A stretch of DNA of 64,000 bases from an uncultured Eubacterium sp. Lineage in GTDB: Bacteria; Bacillota; Clostridia; Lachnospirales; Lachnospiraceae. The position numbers and the translations under genes are program-made. Location of the stretch: assembly GCA_910584645.1 (NCBI GenBank), contig CAJUAU010000009.1:62001-126000 (forward strand), written 5' to 3'. The notes under the pieces were generated by a model that made no database searches, was not told where the DNA came from, and saw nothing but the letters and a program-made list of their open reading frames with translations. Below, in pieces: positions 43,117 to 51,756 of the stretch; position 1 is the stretch's first letter; each line of letters begins with the position of its first letter.

Positions 43117-43881
43117 ATGGCAATAACGATTAAATCAAAGCGTGAGATTTCACTCATGAGAGAGGCAGGAAAGATTCTTGCTGATGTACACAATAAATTG
43201 GCGGAGATCATTGCACCAGGTATTACAACGCTGGACATCGACCGGAAGGGAGAGGAGCTGATCCGTAAGGCGGGCTGTGTTCCTTCTTTCCTGAATTATG
43301 AAGGATATCCTGCTTCCATTTGTGTGTCTGTAAATGACGAGGTGGTTCATGGGATTCCTACCGACACCCGGAGGATCGAGGAAGGTGATATCGTCAGTCT
43401 GGATGCAGGAGTTATTTATGAAGGATATCATTCAGATGCAGCAAGAACCCACGGTGTGGGAAAGATAAGCAAAGAGTCAGAACAGTTGATAGCGGTTACA
43501 AAGCAGAGCTTTTTTGAGGGTATCAAGATGGCGGTGGCGGGTAATCATCTTCATGATATCTCGGCAGCCATCCAGAAATATGCGGAAAGTTATGGTTTTT
43601 CCATAGTCAGGGATCTGGTAGGCCATGGAATCGGAACAAGACTGCATGAGGAGCCGCAGATTCCTAATTTTAAGCCGGTGGGACGAGGACCTAAGCTGAG
43701 ACCGGGAATGACACTGGCAATCGAACCAATGGTAAATGCCGGGGATTGGAAAATTTGGATTCTGGAAGATGACTGGACTGTTGTCACAAGAGATGGCTCG
43801 AATTCCGCACATTATGAAAATACAATACTGATCACCGAGGGAGAGCCAGAGATTTTGTCGTTGAACGAAACCGATATATAA
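43117..43881 (+). CDS. map: Methionine aminopeptidase, type I
   Basis: A 254-residue metalloenzyme that removes N-terminal Met from new proteins. Five metal ligands are visible: Asp in SLDAGV, Asp in HSDAART, His in GHGIGT, Glu in AIEPM and Glu in HYENT. VNDEVVHGIP carries the conserved His. Start at 43117 (MAITIK) after GGAG; the ATG at 43105 is also possible. Confidence 0.97.
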   Translation: MAITIKSKREISLMREAGKILADVHNKLAEIIAPGITTLDIDRKGEELIRKAGCVPSFLNYEGYPASICVSVNDEVVHGIPTDTRRIEEGDIVSLDAGVIYEGYHSDAARTHGVGKISKESEQLIAVTKQSFFEGIKMAVAGNHLHDISAAIQKYAESYGFSIVRDLVGHGIGTRLHEEPQIPNFKPVGRGPKLRPGMTLAIEPMVNAGDWKIWILEDDWTVVTRDGSNSAHYENTILITEGEPEILSLNETDI

Positions 43882-43924
43882 GTTTAGATTAGTTTTGTCA
43901 AGCCATTGAAAAAGGAGAGTTTTT

Positions 43925-44143
43925 ATGTCAAAAGCAGATGTTATAGAAATTGAGGGAACTGTTGTGGAGAAGCTGCCAAATGCTATGTTTCAGGTAGAAC
44001 TTGAAAATGGTCACAAGGTATTAGCACATATCAGCGGTAAGCTCAGGATGAATTTCATCCGTATCCTCCCAGGAGATAAGGTGACTCTTGAGTTATCACC
44101 CTATGATCTCACGAAGGGACGGATCGTCTGGAGAGACAAGTAA
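43925..44143 (+). CDS. infA: Translation initiation factor IF-1
   Basis: A 72-residue S1/OB-fold factor that blocks the A-site during initiation. SKADVIEIEGTVVEKLPNAMF and LPGDKVTLELSPYDLTKGRI are diagnostic. AAAGGAG lies eight bases upstream. It is the last gene of the ribosomal cluster here: a terminator follows at 44259-44288 instead of rpmJ and rpsM. Confidence 0.98.
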   Translation: MSKADVIEIEGTVVEKLPNAMFQVELENGHKVLAHISGKLRMNFIRILPGDKVTLELSPYDLTKGRIVWRDK

Positions 44144-44258
44144 GAGTATATGCTGGAAAATCTAAAAGGCGTGCTGCGGGAGAGCGGTGCGTCTTTTTTA
44201 GATGATAGAAAAGTTCTCGATTTGCGGAGCAAAAGAATGGCCGAAGGCAATTCATTAG

Positions 44259-44288
44259 AGGTGCGCGGTTTTCAGTCGCACCTTTTTT
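44259..44288 (+). terminator. Terminator ending the S10-spc operon after infA
   Basis: AGGTGCG (44259-44265) pairs with CGCACCT (44277-44283), followed by a T-run to 44288. The 115 bases between infA and this hairpin contain no rpmJ-like frame. Confidence 0.8.
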
Positions 44289-44361
44289 ATCGTTTAAGTG
44301 TTCTTTACAACTATTTAATAACTTCATGTTACAATATAGGAAAAACAGAATGGAGATCATT

Positions 44362-45018
44362 ATGGCCAAGATTCTTATTGTGGAAGATGAGGAACTTATC
44401 AATAACCTCATTAAAGAAAATTTAATATTGGCGGGTCATCAGTGCAAGCAGATTTATGATGGCAGTGAGGCAAGAAAAGCGGTCCAGCATACGCATTTTG
44501 ACCTGATCCTTTTAGACCTGATGCTGCCGGGATGTTCTGGATATGATATTCTGCCGGAGTGTGGGAACATACCGGTCATTATTCTCACGGCGCGGGACGG
44601 TTTGTATGATAAAGTAAAGGGACTGAACCGGGGAGCAGAAGACTATATCGTAAAGCCCTTTGAAATGCTGGAACTGATAGCCAGGGTAAATGTAGTGCTG
44701 CGCAGAAATATGACGGACAGGAAAGAGATCTTTACTCTGGGAGAGCTGTGTGTGGACCTGCAGTCCCACCGGGTGATGGCCGGGGAGGAAGAGGTTAGTC
44801 TTACATTGAAAGAATACGAGCTTTTAGAATATTTTATCCAGAATCAGAACATAGCCCTGACAAGGGAGCAATTGATAGAGAAAGTATGGGGATATGATTA
44901 TGAAGGGGATACGAGAACGGTAGACGTCCATGTAGCTATGTTGCGGCGGAAACTGAATCTGGGTTCAAAGTTAAAAACGGTGTATAAGCTCGGATACCGT
45001 CTGGAGGTTCTGCAATGA
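44362..45018 (+). CDS. OmpR/PhoB-family response regulator
   Basis: A 218-residue two-domain regulator. The receiver (1-115) has the acidic pocket VEDEE, the phospho-acceptor D52 (LILLDLMLPG), TAR near 77 and K98 (IVKPF). The C-terminal winged helix has REQLIEKVWGYDYEGDTRTVDVHVAMLRRKL and the GYRL hairpin. It binds DNA when phosphorylated. The start at 44362 (MAKILI) follows GGAG. It overlaps the histidine kinase by ATGA. Confidence 0.95.
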   Translation: MAKILIVEDEELINNLIKENLILAGHQCKQIYDGSEARKAVQHTHFDLILLDLMLPGCSGYDILPECGNIPVIILTARDGLYDKVKGLNRGAEDYIVKPFEMLELIARVNVVLRRNMTDRKEIFTLGELCVDLQSHRVMAGEEEVSLTLKEYELLEYFIQNQNIALTREQLIEKVWGYDYEGDTRTVDVHVAMLRRKLNLGSKLKTVYKLGYRLEVLQ

Positions 45019-46442
45019 AAATATGGGAAAAAATTTATCTGGTTGTCATCGCACTTTTCCTGCTCGTTTTAAATACCTGCAATATATTGATATTTCGTTC
45101 CTCATATGAGAAGAGCGTGGATCTGGTAAAGCAGGCAGCGGAGTCGTCATGGAAATATATGGCTATTTCCATGACAGAAGATTTATCAGAGATAGAAAAT
45201 GAAAGAACGGCAGAGTGGCAGCTGTTTCAAAGCTATGTCTCAAATTATTGTACACGCCAGTGTGCATTTGAGCTCTGGCGGGGTCAGGAACTTCGTGAAC
45301 GCTCCGGAATAGCAGACCAGATAACATATTCCTCCAGTGAGGGAACACTGGGATCTGAATTCTGGGCTGATAAAAAAGAGCAGGAAGAAGTTCTGGGATT
45401 GGAAGAGGGGAAGGGGAAGATCACAATACTGGAGCGGGAGGGTGAAAAATATTCCTGTACGGCAGGGAGGCTTGGAACAACCGGATATCAGCTTGTAATT
45501 TATGAAAATGTGTCGGAAGCCCTCCGCGTATGGGAGAGCCAGATGATTACATTTGTCTGGATGGAGATGGCGGCCTCTCTGCTGATGGCTGTACTTTTAT
45601 ATCATATCATAAGAAGGTTTCTGGAACCAGTGAGCCGGATCTCAAAAATAACAGGAAAAATAGCGGCAGGGGATTATACCTGTCATCTGGAGGTAAAAGG
45701 AAATGATGAGTTGTCGGGACTGGCACGGGATATTAACCATATGACAGAACAGGTGAGGGAAACTGTGGAATATAAGGAGGCCCAGGCGAGACAGAAACAG
45801 GAGTTCATCTATGCGCTGTCCCATGAGATGCGGACACCGCTTACATCGGTCCGGGGATATGCGGAACTTGTACGGAATACGGATGTCAGTCCGGAAAAAC
45901 AGTTAGAGTATATGGATTACATTGTCCGCGAATCCGGGCGCATGGTGGAGATCACAGAAACGCTCCGCCAGGTTATGTTACTGCGGCAGGAGGAGATGGA
46001 GACGGAGGAAATCCCTCTGGGAGACCTTGCGGGGTGGCTTCAGCAGATGGCGGACAGACAACTGGCGGGAAAAGATATTGTCTGGAAGTTTGAGGCAGGG
46101 AAGGGTGCCGTAACAGGCAACCGGATACTGGTGGAGATTTTCTTTTTGAACCTGCTTCGGAACAGCTATCATGCCTGCCGGGATGACGGGATGATCTCTC
46201 TTTGCCTGGGAGAAAAAAAGGCAGTAATTGAAGATAATGGAACCGGAATGACAAAAGAGTGCCTGGAGCATATCTACGAGCCATTTTACCGGGAGGATAA
46301 ATCCAGAAGCCGGAGGCTGGGAGGGAGCGGTCTGGGTATGTACCTGTGTCACTACATTGCAGACAGGCACAACTGGGAAATGAAAATCGGATCCGAAAAA
46401 GGCGTTGGGACGATAATTGAAGTATATTTTACAACTATTTAA
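45015..46442 (+). CDS. Sensor histidine kinase with HAMP domain
   Basis: A 475-residue membrane kinase. One membrane helix lies at about 6-26, and an extracellular sensor at about 30-165. A second helix (MITFVWMEMAASLLMAVLLYHII, about 176-198) leads into a HAMP domain (about 200-252). The HisKA box is ALSHEMRTPLTSVRGYAELV with H270. The ATPase has an N-box (FFLNLLRNSYHAC), G1 (IEDNGTGM) and G2 (GGSGLGMYL). It phosphorylates the preceding regulator. An NlpC/P60-like protein is encoded 83 bases downstream, so a cell-envelope signal is plausible. Confidence 0.95.
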   Translation: MKIWEKIYLVVIALFLLVLNTCNILIFRSSYEKSVDLVKQAAESSWKYMAISMTEDLSEIENERTAEWQLFQSYVSNYCTRQCAFELWRGQELRERSGIADQITYSSSEGTLGSEFWADKKEQEEVLGLEEGKGKITILEREGEKYSCTAGRLGTTGYQLVIYENVSEALRVWESQMITFVWMEMAASLLMAVLLYHIIRRFLEPVSRISKITGKIAAGDYTCHLEVKGNDELSGLARDINHMTEQVRETVEYKEAQARQKQEFIYALSHEMRTPLTSVRGYAELVRNTDVSPEKQLEYMDYIVRESGRMVEITETLRQVMLLRQEEMETEEIPLGDLAGWLQQMADRQLAGKDIVWKFEAGKGAVTGNRILVEIFFLNLLRNSYHACRDDGMISLCLGEKKAVIEDNGTGMTKECLEHIYEPFYREDKSRSRRLGGSGLGMYLCHYIADRHNWEMKIGSEKGVGTIIEVYFTTI

Positions 46443-46525
46443 TATGGTCATAAAAACTATCAAAGATCCGGGTGATATGATTTTCTTGTAACAGGAAAAT
46501 GCAGGCGAAGAAAGGAGAAATGTAT

Positions 46526-47236
46526 ATGAAACATTCATGGAAACTTTGTGTTATTTTTCTCAGTATGTTTATTGTTGTTGTAATGGGAGCCTTCCTTATA
46601 TTAAGTGGAGCGATGGCATCGGCGGAGGAAGAAAAGAAAGAGTTCAGCACCAGTGGGAGTGCCGATGAAAGCGTCGGCAATGGTATCAGCGGCTCTGCCA
46701 TACAAAAGGAAAAAGATCCAGGGGGCAGTTCTTCCCGTACCGATGTATCCATTGCGCATGAAAAAGAGGAGCTTCCTCTGGGAGAGCAGATAGCGGCTTT
46801 TGCGGAATTCTGGAAAGGTGTTCCCTATATGTATGGAGGGGCGACGCTTCCGGAAGTGGAAGCAGTGGGCTGGATAGAAAAGGGAAAGGCACCGGACCCG
46901 GAGATCGACCGGGCGGACGGCAGAGGTGTGGATAGTTCCGGGTTTGTGCAGGCGGTTTTAAAATATTATAATATCTCAATGCCACGCTCCTGCAAAGACC
47001 AGGAAAGGATCGGGGAAGCTGTCCGGACCAAAGACATAAAAGCGGGGGATATTGTTTTCTACGGCAGTAGTACCCATGAAATCCACCATTGCGGTATCTG
47101 CACGGGGGATGGAAGAGTTGTCCATTCTTCTCCAAAAGCGGGGAAGGTAATTATCAGCGACATAAATTACCGTAAGATCGTATCGGTAAGGCGGGTGACA
47201 GAGGCGCTTGTGCCGGGTACAAGAGAGTCAGAATAA
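46526..47236 (+). CDS. NlpC/P60-like secreted protein with Ser at the catalytic Cys position
   Basis: A 236-residue protein with an N-terminal hydrophobic signal or anchor (LCVIFLSMFIVVVMGAFLILSGAM). A low-complexity linker follows (about 35-85), then an NlpC/P60-type domain (about 90-230). Active family members read DCSGF; here the sequence is DSSGF with Ser137 (codon AGT). The catalytic His is matched by H188 in HHCGICTGDG. Cell-wall endopeptidase activity by the usual Cys mechanism is therefore doubtful. The protein may bind peptidoglycan instead. Start at 46526 uses AAAGGAG; the ATG at 46520 is too close. It follows the two-component genes and may be regulated by them. Confidence 0.8.
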   Translation: MKHSWKLCVIFLSMFIVVVMGAFLILSGAMASAEEEKKEFSTSGSADESVGNGISGSAIQKEKDPGGSSSRTDVSIAHEKEELPLGEQIAAFAEFWKGVPYMYGGATLPEVEAVGWIEKGKAPDPEIDRADGRGVDSSGFVQAVLKYYNISMPRSCKDQERIGEAVRTKDIKAGDIVFYGSSTHEIHHCGICTGDGRVVHSSPKAGKVIISDINYRKIVSVRRVTEALVPGTRESE

Positions 47237-47333
47237 GGAAGAGCGGGATAGACCTCATTTCATATTTGATTAAAATCTTCTGTTGGGGTATAATAACAAC
47301 AAAATGTATTTTAATTGGTAAAGGAGGATTCTT

Positions 47334-48875
47334 TTGGCAAAGGATTATTTAACAGAATTTCTTCCCGATCTCGAAGAATTCAAAGAAAAGACAATAAAAT
47401 TTCATAATAAGGAAATGACTGTTCCGCAATACAAGGGATTTTCCGGCGGATACGGAAGTTATGCAGAGCGGGGAGGGGAAACCCATATGCTCCGGCTCCG
47501 CATGGCGGGTGGGCAGGTCACAAAAGAGCGCCTGAAATTTATTACAGAGACCTGTGACAAATACCAGATCAAGAAAATGAAACTTACAACGTGCCAGTCG
47601 ATACAGCTCCACCACTTAGAGGCGGCAAATTTGTGTGATATGATGGAGGCGGCATGGAAAGCTGGTATGATCTCCCGTGGTGGCGGCGGGGATTTCCCGC
47701 GGAATGTTATGGCCTCTCCCCTCTCGGGTGTGCAGAAGGATGAGTATTTTGATGTCCTTCCCTATGCCATCGAAGCCGGCGAATATATGATGGGATTTAT
47801 CAAGGCGGTAAAGTTCCCCCGCAAGTTAAAGGTAGGTTTTTCTAATTCTCCAGCGAATGAGACCCATGCGACATTCCGGGATCTGGGGTTTGTGGCGAAT
47901 CCGGACAAGACCTTTGATGTCTATGCAGCCGGCGGGCTTGGAAGCAATCCGAGGCTGGGGGTATGTGTGGCGAAAGGCATCGATCCAGCTAAGACTCTTT
48001 ATCATATCAAGGCTATGGTAAATACTTTTACAACCTATGGTAATTACGAAAACAGGGGACGTTCCAGAACCCGCTATCTGCTGGATACGCTCGGGGAGGA
48101 TGGATTTATTAAAGCTTATCAGGAAAAATTAGAAGAAGCCCTCGCCACAGAGCAGCTTGATTTTGAGGTTGAGGTTCCAGTGGTTACCAAAACCGGTTCC
48201 GGTTCTGTTACTCCGGACAAGCGTATTATTCCGCAAAAGCAGGAAGGACTTTATGCTGTTTATTACCAGCCGGTGGGCGGGGAGTTCACCCCGGCAAAAG
48301 CGAAAGAATTGTATGAACTCATCCGGAATATGGAAGAGGTAGAGATCCGTATCACTGCAGATGAAGGCCTCTATGTCATCAACTGCAATGCGGAAGAGGC
48401 AGAGCAGGTACTTGAGCAGACTGTCGATGGCGCTAATACATTGTTTGAGACTTCAGTTGCCTGTATAGGCAGTTCGGTCTGCCAGGTCGGTATTGGGGAC
48501 TCCCAGAGCCTGCTGCACGCCTGTGTAGATGCGGTCCGAAAGGAGAATTTTGCAGATGGTGTCCTTCCCCGGATCCATATCTCCGGCTGTCCTTCCTCCT
48601 GTGGAACACATCAGATTGCTGACATTGGGTTCCGGGGAGCTGTAAAGCAGACGCCAGATGGACCGAAACCAGCCTTTGCCATTTTTAAGGGAGGTTGTGA
48701 CCAGCAGGGCAGGGAAAAACTTGCCGATACTGGAAAAGCCATCGCGGTAGAGGATATTCCCAAATTCTTTGTAGAGCTGGGAAAGATCATATCTTCAGAG
48801 AATACAATTTATAAAAATTGGATTGTGGAAAATCAGGAAAAACTAGATTTCCTGATTGAGAAATATACTGCATAA
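47334..48875 (+). CDS. Siroheme-dependent sulfite/nitrite reductase family protein
   Basis: A 513-residue member of the ferredoxin-type nitrite/sulfite reductase family. The coupled 4Fe-4S/siroheme ligands are C377 and C383 (CIGSSVC) and C419 and C423 (CPSSC). Two ferredoxin-like half domains are visible, each followed by a siroheme-binding domain. It could reduce sulfite to sulfide or nitrite to ammonia in the cytoplasm. No transporter, siroheme-synthesis or APS-reduction genes accompany it, so the substrate is open. The start is TTG at 47334, set by AAAGGAGG seven bases before it. A strong terminator follows. Confidence 0.88.
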   Translation: MAKDYLTEFLPDLEEFKEKTIKFHNKEMTVPQYKGFSGGYGSYAERGGETHMLRLRMAGGQVTKERLKFITETCDKYQIKKMKLTTCQSIQLHHLEAANLCDMMEAAWKAGMISRGGGGDFPRNVMASPLSGVQKDEYFDVLPYAIEAGEYMMGFIKAVKFPRKLKVGFSNSPANETHATFRDLGFVANPDKTFDVYAAGGLGSNPRLGVCVAKGIDPAKTLYHIKAMVNTFTTYGNYENRGRSRTRYLLDTLGEDGFIKAYQEKLEEALATEQLDFEVEVPVVTKTGSGSVTPDKRIIPQKQEGLYAVYYQPVGGEFTPAKAKELYELIRNMEEVEIRITADEGLYVINCNAEEAEQVLEQTVDGANTLFETSVACIGSSVCQVGIGDSQSLLHACVDAVRKENFADGVLPRIHISGCPSSCGTHQIADIGFRGAVKQTPDGPKPAFAIFKGGCDQQGREKLADTGKAIAVEDIPKFFVELGKIISSENTIYKNWIVENQEKLDFLIEKYTA

Positions 48876-48930
48876 ACGGCCTGTCTTTATAGTAAGAACT
48901 TGATACAATGAAATAATTCCAAAAGCTGGA

Positions 48931-48978
48931 AGGATGTCCCCTAAGTTATAAAGTGACTTGGGGGACATCCTCTTTTTT
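48931..48978 (+). terminator. Terminator after the sulfite/nitrite reductase gene
   Basis: AGGATGTCCCC (48931-48941) pairs with GGGGACATCCT (48961-48971). The stem is extended inward by AAGT/ACTT and followed by a T-run. Confidence 0.85.
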
Positions 48979-48995
48979 AAAATTTTAAAAGTATA

Positions 48996-49024
48996 TTGAC
49001 TAATGAGGAAAGTTATATTATAAT
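48996..49024 (+). promoter_or_regulatory. Near-consensus promoter upstream of the Rpn-like gene
   Basis: TTGACT (48996-49001) and TATAAT (49019-49024) are exactly 17 bp apart. It gives a leader of about 145 nt. Confidence 0.7.
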
Positions 49025-49134
49025 TTCTATATCAAAATTTTAATTCAAGTGATTTCTAATACAACTGCAATTGTCGAGAGACATCTCTGTGCAGAAAAAT
49101 CCAAATGAATCTTAAACTTAAAAGTTGAAAAGAC

Positions 49135-49163
49135 TTTACAAAATGCTGAAAAAGAATTATAAT
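49135..49163 (+). promoter_or_regulatory. Second promoter-like site next to the Rpn-like gene
   Basis: TTTACA (49135-49140) and TATAAT (49158-49163), with a 17-bp spacer. Transcripts would start near 49170, cutting into the GGGGGAAG ribosome site of the ATG at 49178. Confidence 0.5.
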
Positions 49164-49177
49164 AAGGGGGAAGATGA

Positions 49178-50188
49178 ATGAAAATGGTAAAACGAGATCT
49201 TGAGGAACTAAATTTAATGGATGACTTTCTGTTTTTTGAGGCAGTCTCCGGAGAGAAGGGGGAATGGTTTTGTCGATTGCTAATTAAGGCAATTTGCCAG
49301 AGGGATGTGAAAAATATTCAAATATATCCACAAAATATAATTCAGGGCAATGATACAATGCGTCATGGGATCCGCATGGATCTGTATGTGGACGAAAGTG
49401 GAAGCTGCCTATATGATTTTGAACCGGACAAATACACGGATAAGAAAATGCTGCCAAAACGCAATCGATACTATCGGGCATTGTTGGACGGAAGACTGTT
49501 GGAATCGGGAAAAGAGTATGATAAATTGCCGGATATGTGGACAATATTTATTTTGACAAAAGATCCTTTTGGGAAAGACCGAATGTGTTATACAATAAAA
49601 AACAAAATTATAGAGGAGCCAGACACTCAATATGAAGATGGGGCTGTTTCATTGTTTCTCTATACGAAGGGTGCCTTGGGTGGGAACAAACAATTGACAC
49701 AGCTCTTGAATTATCTTTCAGAAAGCAAAGAAGAAAATGCTGTGTCAGAAGAATTGAAAGAATTACATTGTTATGTCACAAGCATCAAACATAGAAAGGA
49801 AGTAGGTGTTCGCTATATGAAATCATGGGAACTTGAAAAAATGTGGCGAAAGGAAGCCAGAGAAGAGGGTCTGGCAGAAGGAAGGGAACTAGGAAAAAGA
49901 ATCGGAATAGAAGAAGGCCGCAAAGAAGGGCGCAAAGAGGGGCGCGAAGAAGGCCGCGAAGAAGGGCGCAAAGAGGGGCGCGAAGAAGGGATTGGACAGG
50001 GAAGAGTTGAAACACTGAAAGAAATGATTTTTCTTGTTTTGGCCCAAAAGGGCAAGATGTCTGATGAAATGATTGAAAAGATTCAGCAGCAGAAAGATAT
50101 GGATGTTTTGGAGAGATGGCTCCATATTGTTCTTGAGACAGATTTGTTGGGAGAGATACAAGAAAAGCTCTGCGATACAGTACATTAG
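49178..50188 (+). CDS. Rpn-family (PD-(D/E)XK nuclease/transposase-like) protein with EGRK repeats
   Basis: A 336-residue protein of the Rpn/PD-(D/E)XK transposase-like family. The N-terminal LNLMDDFLFFEAV and GIRMDLYVDE...LYDFEPDK match the nuclease core, with Asp and Glu present. The usual ExQ/ExK ending is EPD, so activity is uncertain. TKDPFGKDRMCYTI is a family segment. Residues about 240-272 are a charged repeat of EGRK/EGRE units from a 12-bp DNA repeat. A helical tail follows. Relatives promote RecA-independent recombination in E. coli. The flanks are AT-rich, hinting at acquisition, but no mobile-element ends were found. Confidence 0.75.
   Translation: MKMVKRDLEELNLMDDFLFFEAVSGEKGEWFCRLLIKAICQRDVKNIQIYPQNIIQGNDTMRHGIRMDLYVDESGSCLYDFEPDKYTDKKMLPKRNRYYRALLDGRLLESGKEYDKLPDMWTIFILTKDPFGKDRMCYTIKNKIIEEPDTQYEDGAVSLFLYTKGALGGNKQLTQLLNYLSESKEENAVSEELKELHCYVTSIKHRKEVGVRYMKSWELEKMWRKEAREEGLAEGRELGKRIGIEEGRKEGRKEGREEGREEGRKEGREEGIGQGRVETLKEMIFLVLAQKGKMSDEMIEKIQQQKDMDVLERWLHIVLETDLLGEIQEKLCDTVH
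49906..49995 (+). repeat. 12-bp coding minisatellite in the Rpn-like gene
   Basis: Units of the type GAAGGGCGCAAA, GAGGGGCGCGAA and GAAGGCCGCGAA repeat about seven times in frame, encoding EG-R-K/E. Changes in copy number would not shift the frame. Confidence 0.75.
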
Positions 50189-50276
50189 TGTTTATTGCAG
50201 ATGATTTTGACAAGTTTAAATTGGCTTGTATAGCAGTGTAGCTGACAAAAACTTTTTTGCTATTTTGCCTTTTTTC

Positions 50277-50305
50277 TTGAAAACCATTCCAAAATCATTT
50301 ATAAT
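50277..50305 (+). promoter_or_regulatory. Promoter of purA
   Basis: TTGAAA (50277-50282) and TATAAT (50300-50305) with a 17-bp spacer. The leader of about 90 nt shows no purine riboswitch core. Confidence 0.75.
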
Positions 50306-50403
50306 GAATCTGTGTGTGTCTGCGCGGCTGAGATCATGTCCGGTTTGTGCAAGGCAATACATTGGGAAAAGGTTACAATTCATGACAATAAGGAGGAATG
50401 GCT

Positions 50404-51678
50404 ATGGTTACAGCAGTTGTTGGTGCCAATTGGGGAGACGAGGGTAAAGGTAAGATTACAGATATGCTGGGCGAAGAGTCTGATATTATCGTGCGTTTCC
50501 AGGGGGGAAGTAATGCAGGACATACCATTGTAAATGATTATGGTAAATTTGCACTACATATTCTGCCATCCGGTGTCTTTTATGATCATACAACGAGTAT
50601 CATTGGAAATGGAGTTGCGCTGAATATTCCAGATCTGTTTCGTGAGATAAATGATATCGTCAAAAAAGGTGTGCCTGAGCCTAAGATCCTTGTTTCTGAC
50701 CGGGCACAGATCGTGATGCCATATCATATTCTGTTTGACCAGTATGAGGAGGAGAGACTGGCAGGTAAATCTTTTGGCTCTACCAAATCAGGGATTGCGC
50801 CATTCTATTCTGACAAATATGCAAAAATCGGAGTGCAGGTATCGGAGCTTTTTGATGCCCCCAGGCTTCGTGAGAAACTGGAAAATATATGTGTACAGAA
50901 GAATGTTTTGTTAGAGCATCTTTATCATAAACCAGCTATTGATGTTGATCAGACGATGAAGACACTGAATGAGTACCGGGAAATGGTTGAACCCTATGTC
51001 TGTGATGTGTCTGCTTATCTTTACCAGGCAGGAAAAGACGGAAAGAGAATTCTGCTGGAAGGTCAGCTTGGTTCTTTAAAGGATCCCGATCATGGAATTT
51101 ACCCGATGGTGACTTCATCTTCTACACTGGCTGCTTATGGAGCCATCGGCGCAGGTATTCCGCCTTACGCCATCCAGAGGATCGTAACGGTGGTGAAAGC
51201 ATATTCCAGTGCAGTGGGAGCCGGAGAATTTGTAAGTGAGATTTTTGGTGAAGAGGCAGATGAACTGAGAAGACGAGGTGGAGATGGTGGAGAATACGGT
51301 GCTACCACAGGGCGTCCAAGACGTATGGGATGGTTTGATGCCGTGGCGAGCCGCTATGGCTGCAGGATCCAGGGGGCTACCGAGGTGGCGCTGACAGTTC
51401 TGGACGTGCTTGGCTATCTGGATGAACTGCCCATTTGTGTTGGTTATGAGATCGATGGGAAAGTTACAAAAGATTTTCCGACAACGATCGATCTGGCAAA
51501 GGCAAAGCCTGTCTATGAGGTTCTTCCTGGCTGGAAAGAAGATATCAGGGGAATAACCCAATACGATAAACTGCCTGAGAACTGCCGTAAATATATTGAA
51601 TTTATTGAAAAAGAGTTAGAAGTTCCGGTTAAAATGGTTTCAAACGGACCGGGACGTCATGAGATCATATATCGTTGA
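50404..51678 (+). CDS. purA: Adenylosuccinate synthetase, divergent form
   Basis: A 424-residue enzyme joining IMP and aspartate with GTP, the first committed step to AMP. WGDEGKGK with the catalytic Asp, GGSNAGHT with the catalytic His, and TTGRPRRMGW with the active-site Arg are kept. Other IMP-pocket segments differ from the E. coli sequence as I recall it: EGAQG is EGQLG, and the ARRG segment is AKIG. NIIGNG-type and C-terminal GPGRHE regions fit the family. Start at 50404 is preferred because AGGAGG (50391-50396) is only one base from the ATG at 50398. It is monocistronic, between its own promoter and terminator. Confidence 0.85.
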   Translation: MVTAVVGANWGDEGKGKITDMLGEESDIIVRFQGGSNAGHTIVNDYGKFALHILPSGVFYDHTTSIIGNGVALNIPDLFREINDIVKKGVPEPKILVSDRAQIVMPYHILFDQYEEERLAGKSFGSTKSGIAPFYSDKYAKIGVQVSELFDAPRLREKLENICVQKNVLLEHLYHKPAIDVDQTMKTLNEYREMVEPYVCDVSAYLYQAGKDGKRILLEGQLGSLKDPDHGIYPMVTSSSTLAAYGAIGAGIPPYAIQRIVTVVKAYSSAVGAGEFVSEIFGEEADELRRRGGDGGEYGATTGRPRRMGWFDAVASRYGCRIQGATEVALTVLDVLGYLDELPICVGYEIDGKVTKDFPTTIDLAKAKPVYEVLPGWKEDIRGITQYDKLPENCRKYIEFIEKELEVPVKMVSNGPGRHEIIYR

Positions 51679-51699
51679 AGGAAAATATAACTTAAATAT

Positions 51700-51756
51700 A
51701 AAAGGATGTTCTGGCTACTGTAGACTGTATCCACAGTTACCGGAACATCCTTTTTT
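51700..51756. terminator. Bidirectional terminator between purA and metF
   Basis: AAAAGGATGTTC (51700-51711) pairs with GAACATCCTTTT (51743-51754). T-runs lie on both strands, serving the two convergent genes. Confidence 0.85.

Larger units (their letters stand above)
48876..49177. other. Intergenic region before the Rpn-like gene
   Basis: 302 bases holding the terminator at 48931-48978 and then a markedly AT-rich stretch. That stretch carries two near-consensus promoters (48996-49024 and 49135-49163) and a small AGAGA/TCTCT hairpin near 49077-49088. No small gene was seen. Confidence 0.5.

Noticed and set aside
44150..44425. Possible small gene between infA and the response regulator (91 codons)
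   Set aside because: It runs through the terminator at 44259-44288 and into the regulator, has no RBS, and does not resemble rpmJ or any known small protein.
49906..49995. CRISPR-like repeat array
   Set aside because: The repeats are 12 bp, contiguous without spacers and in frame within a coding region.
48980..50190. Insertion sequence around the Rpn-like gene
   Set aside because: The gene family is transposase-related and the flank is AT-rich, but no terminal inverted repeats or target duplications were found.
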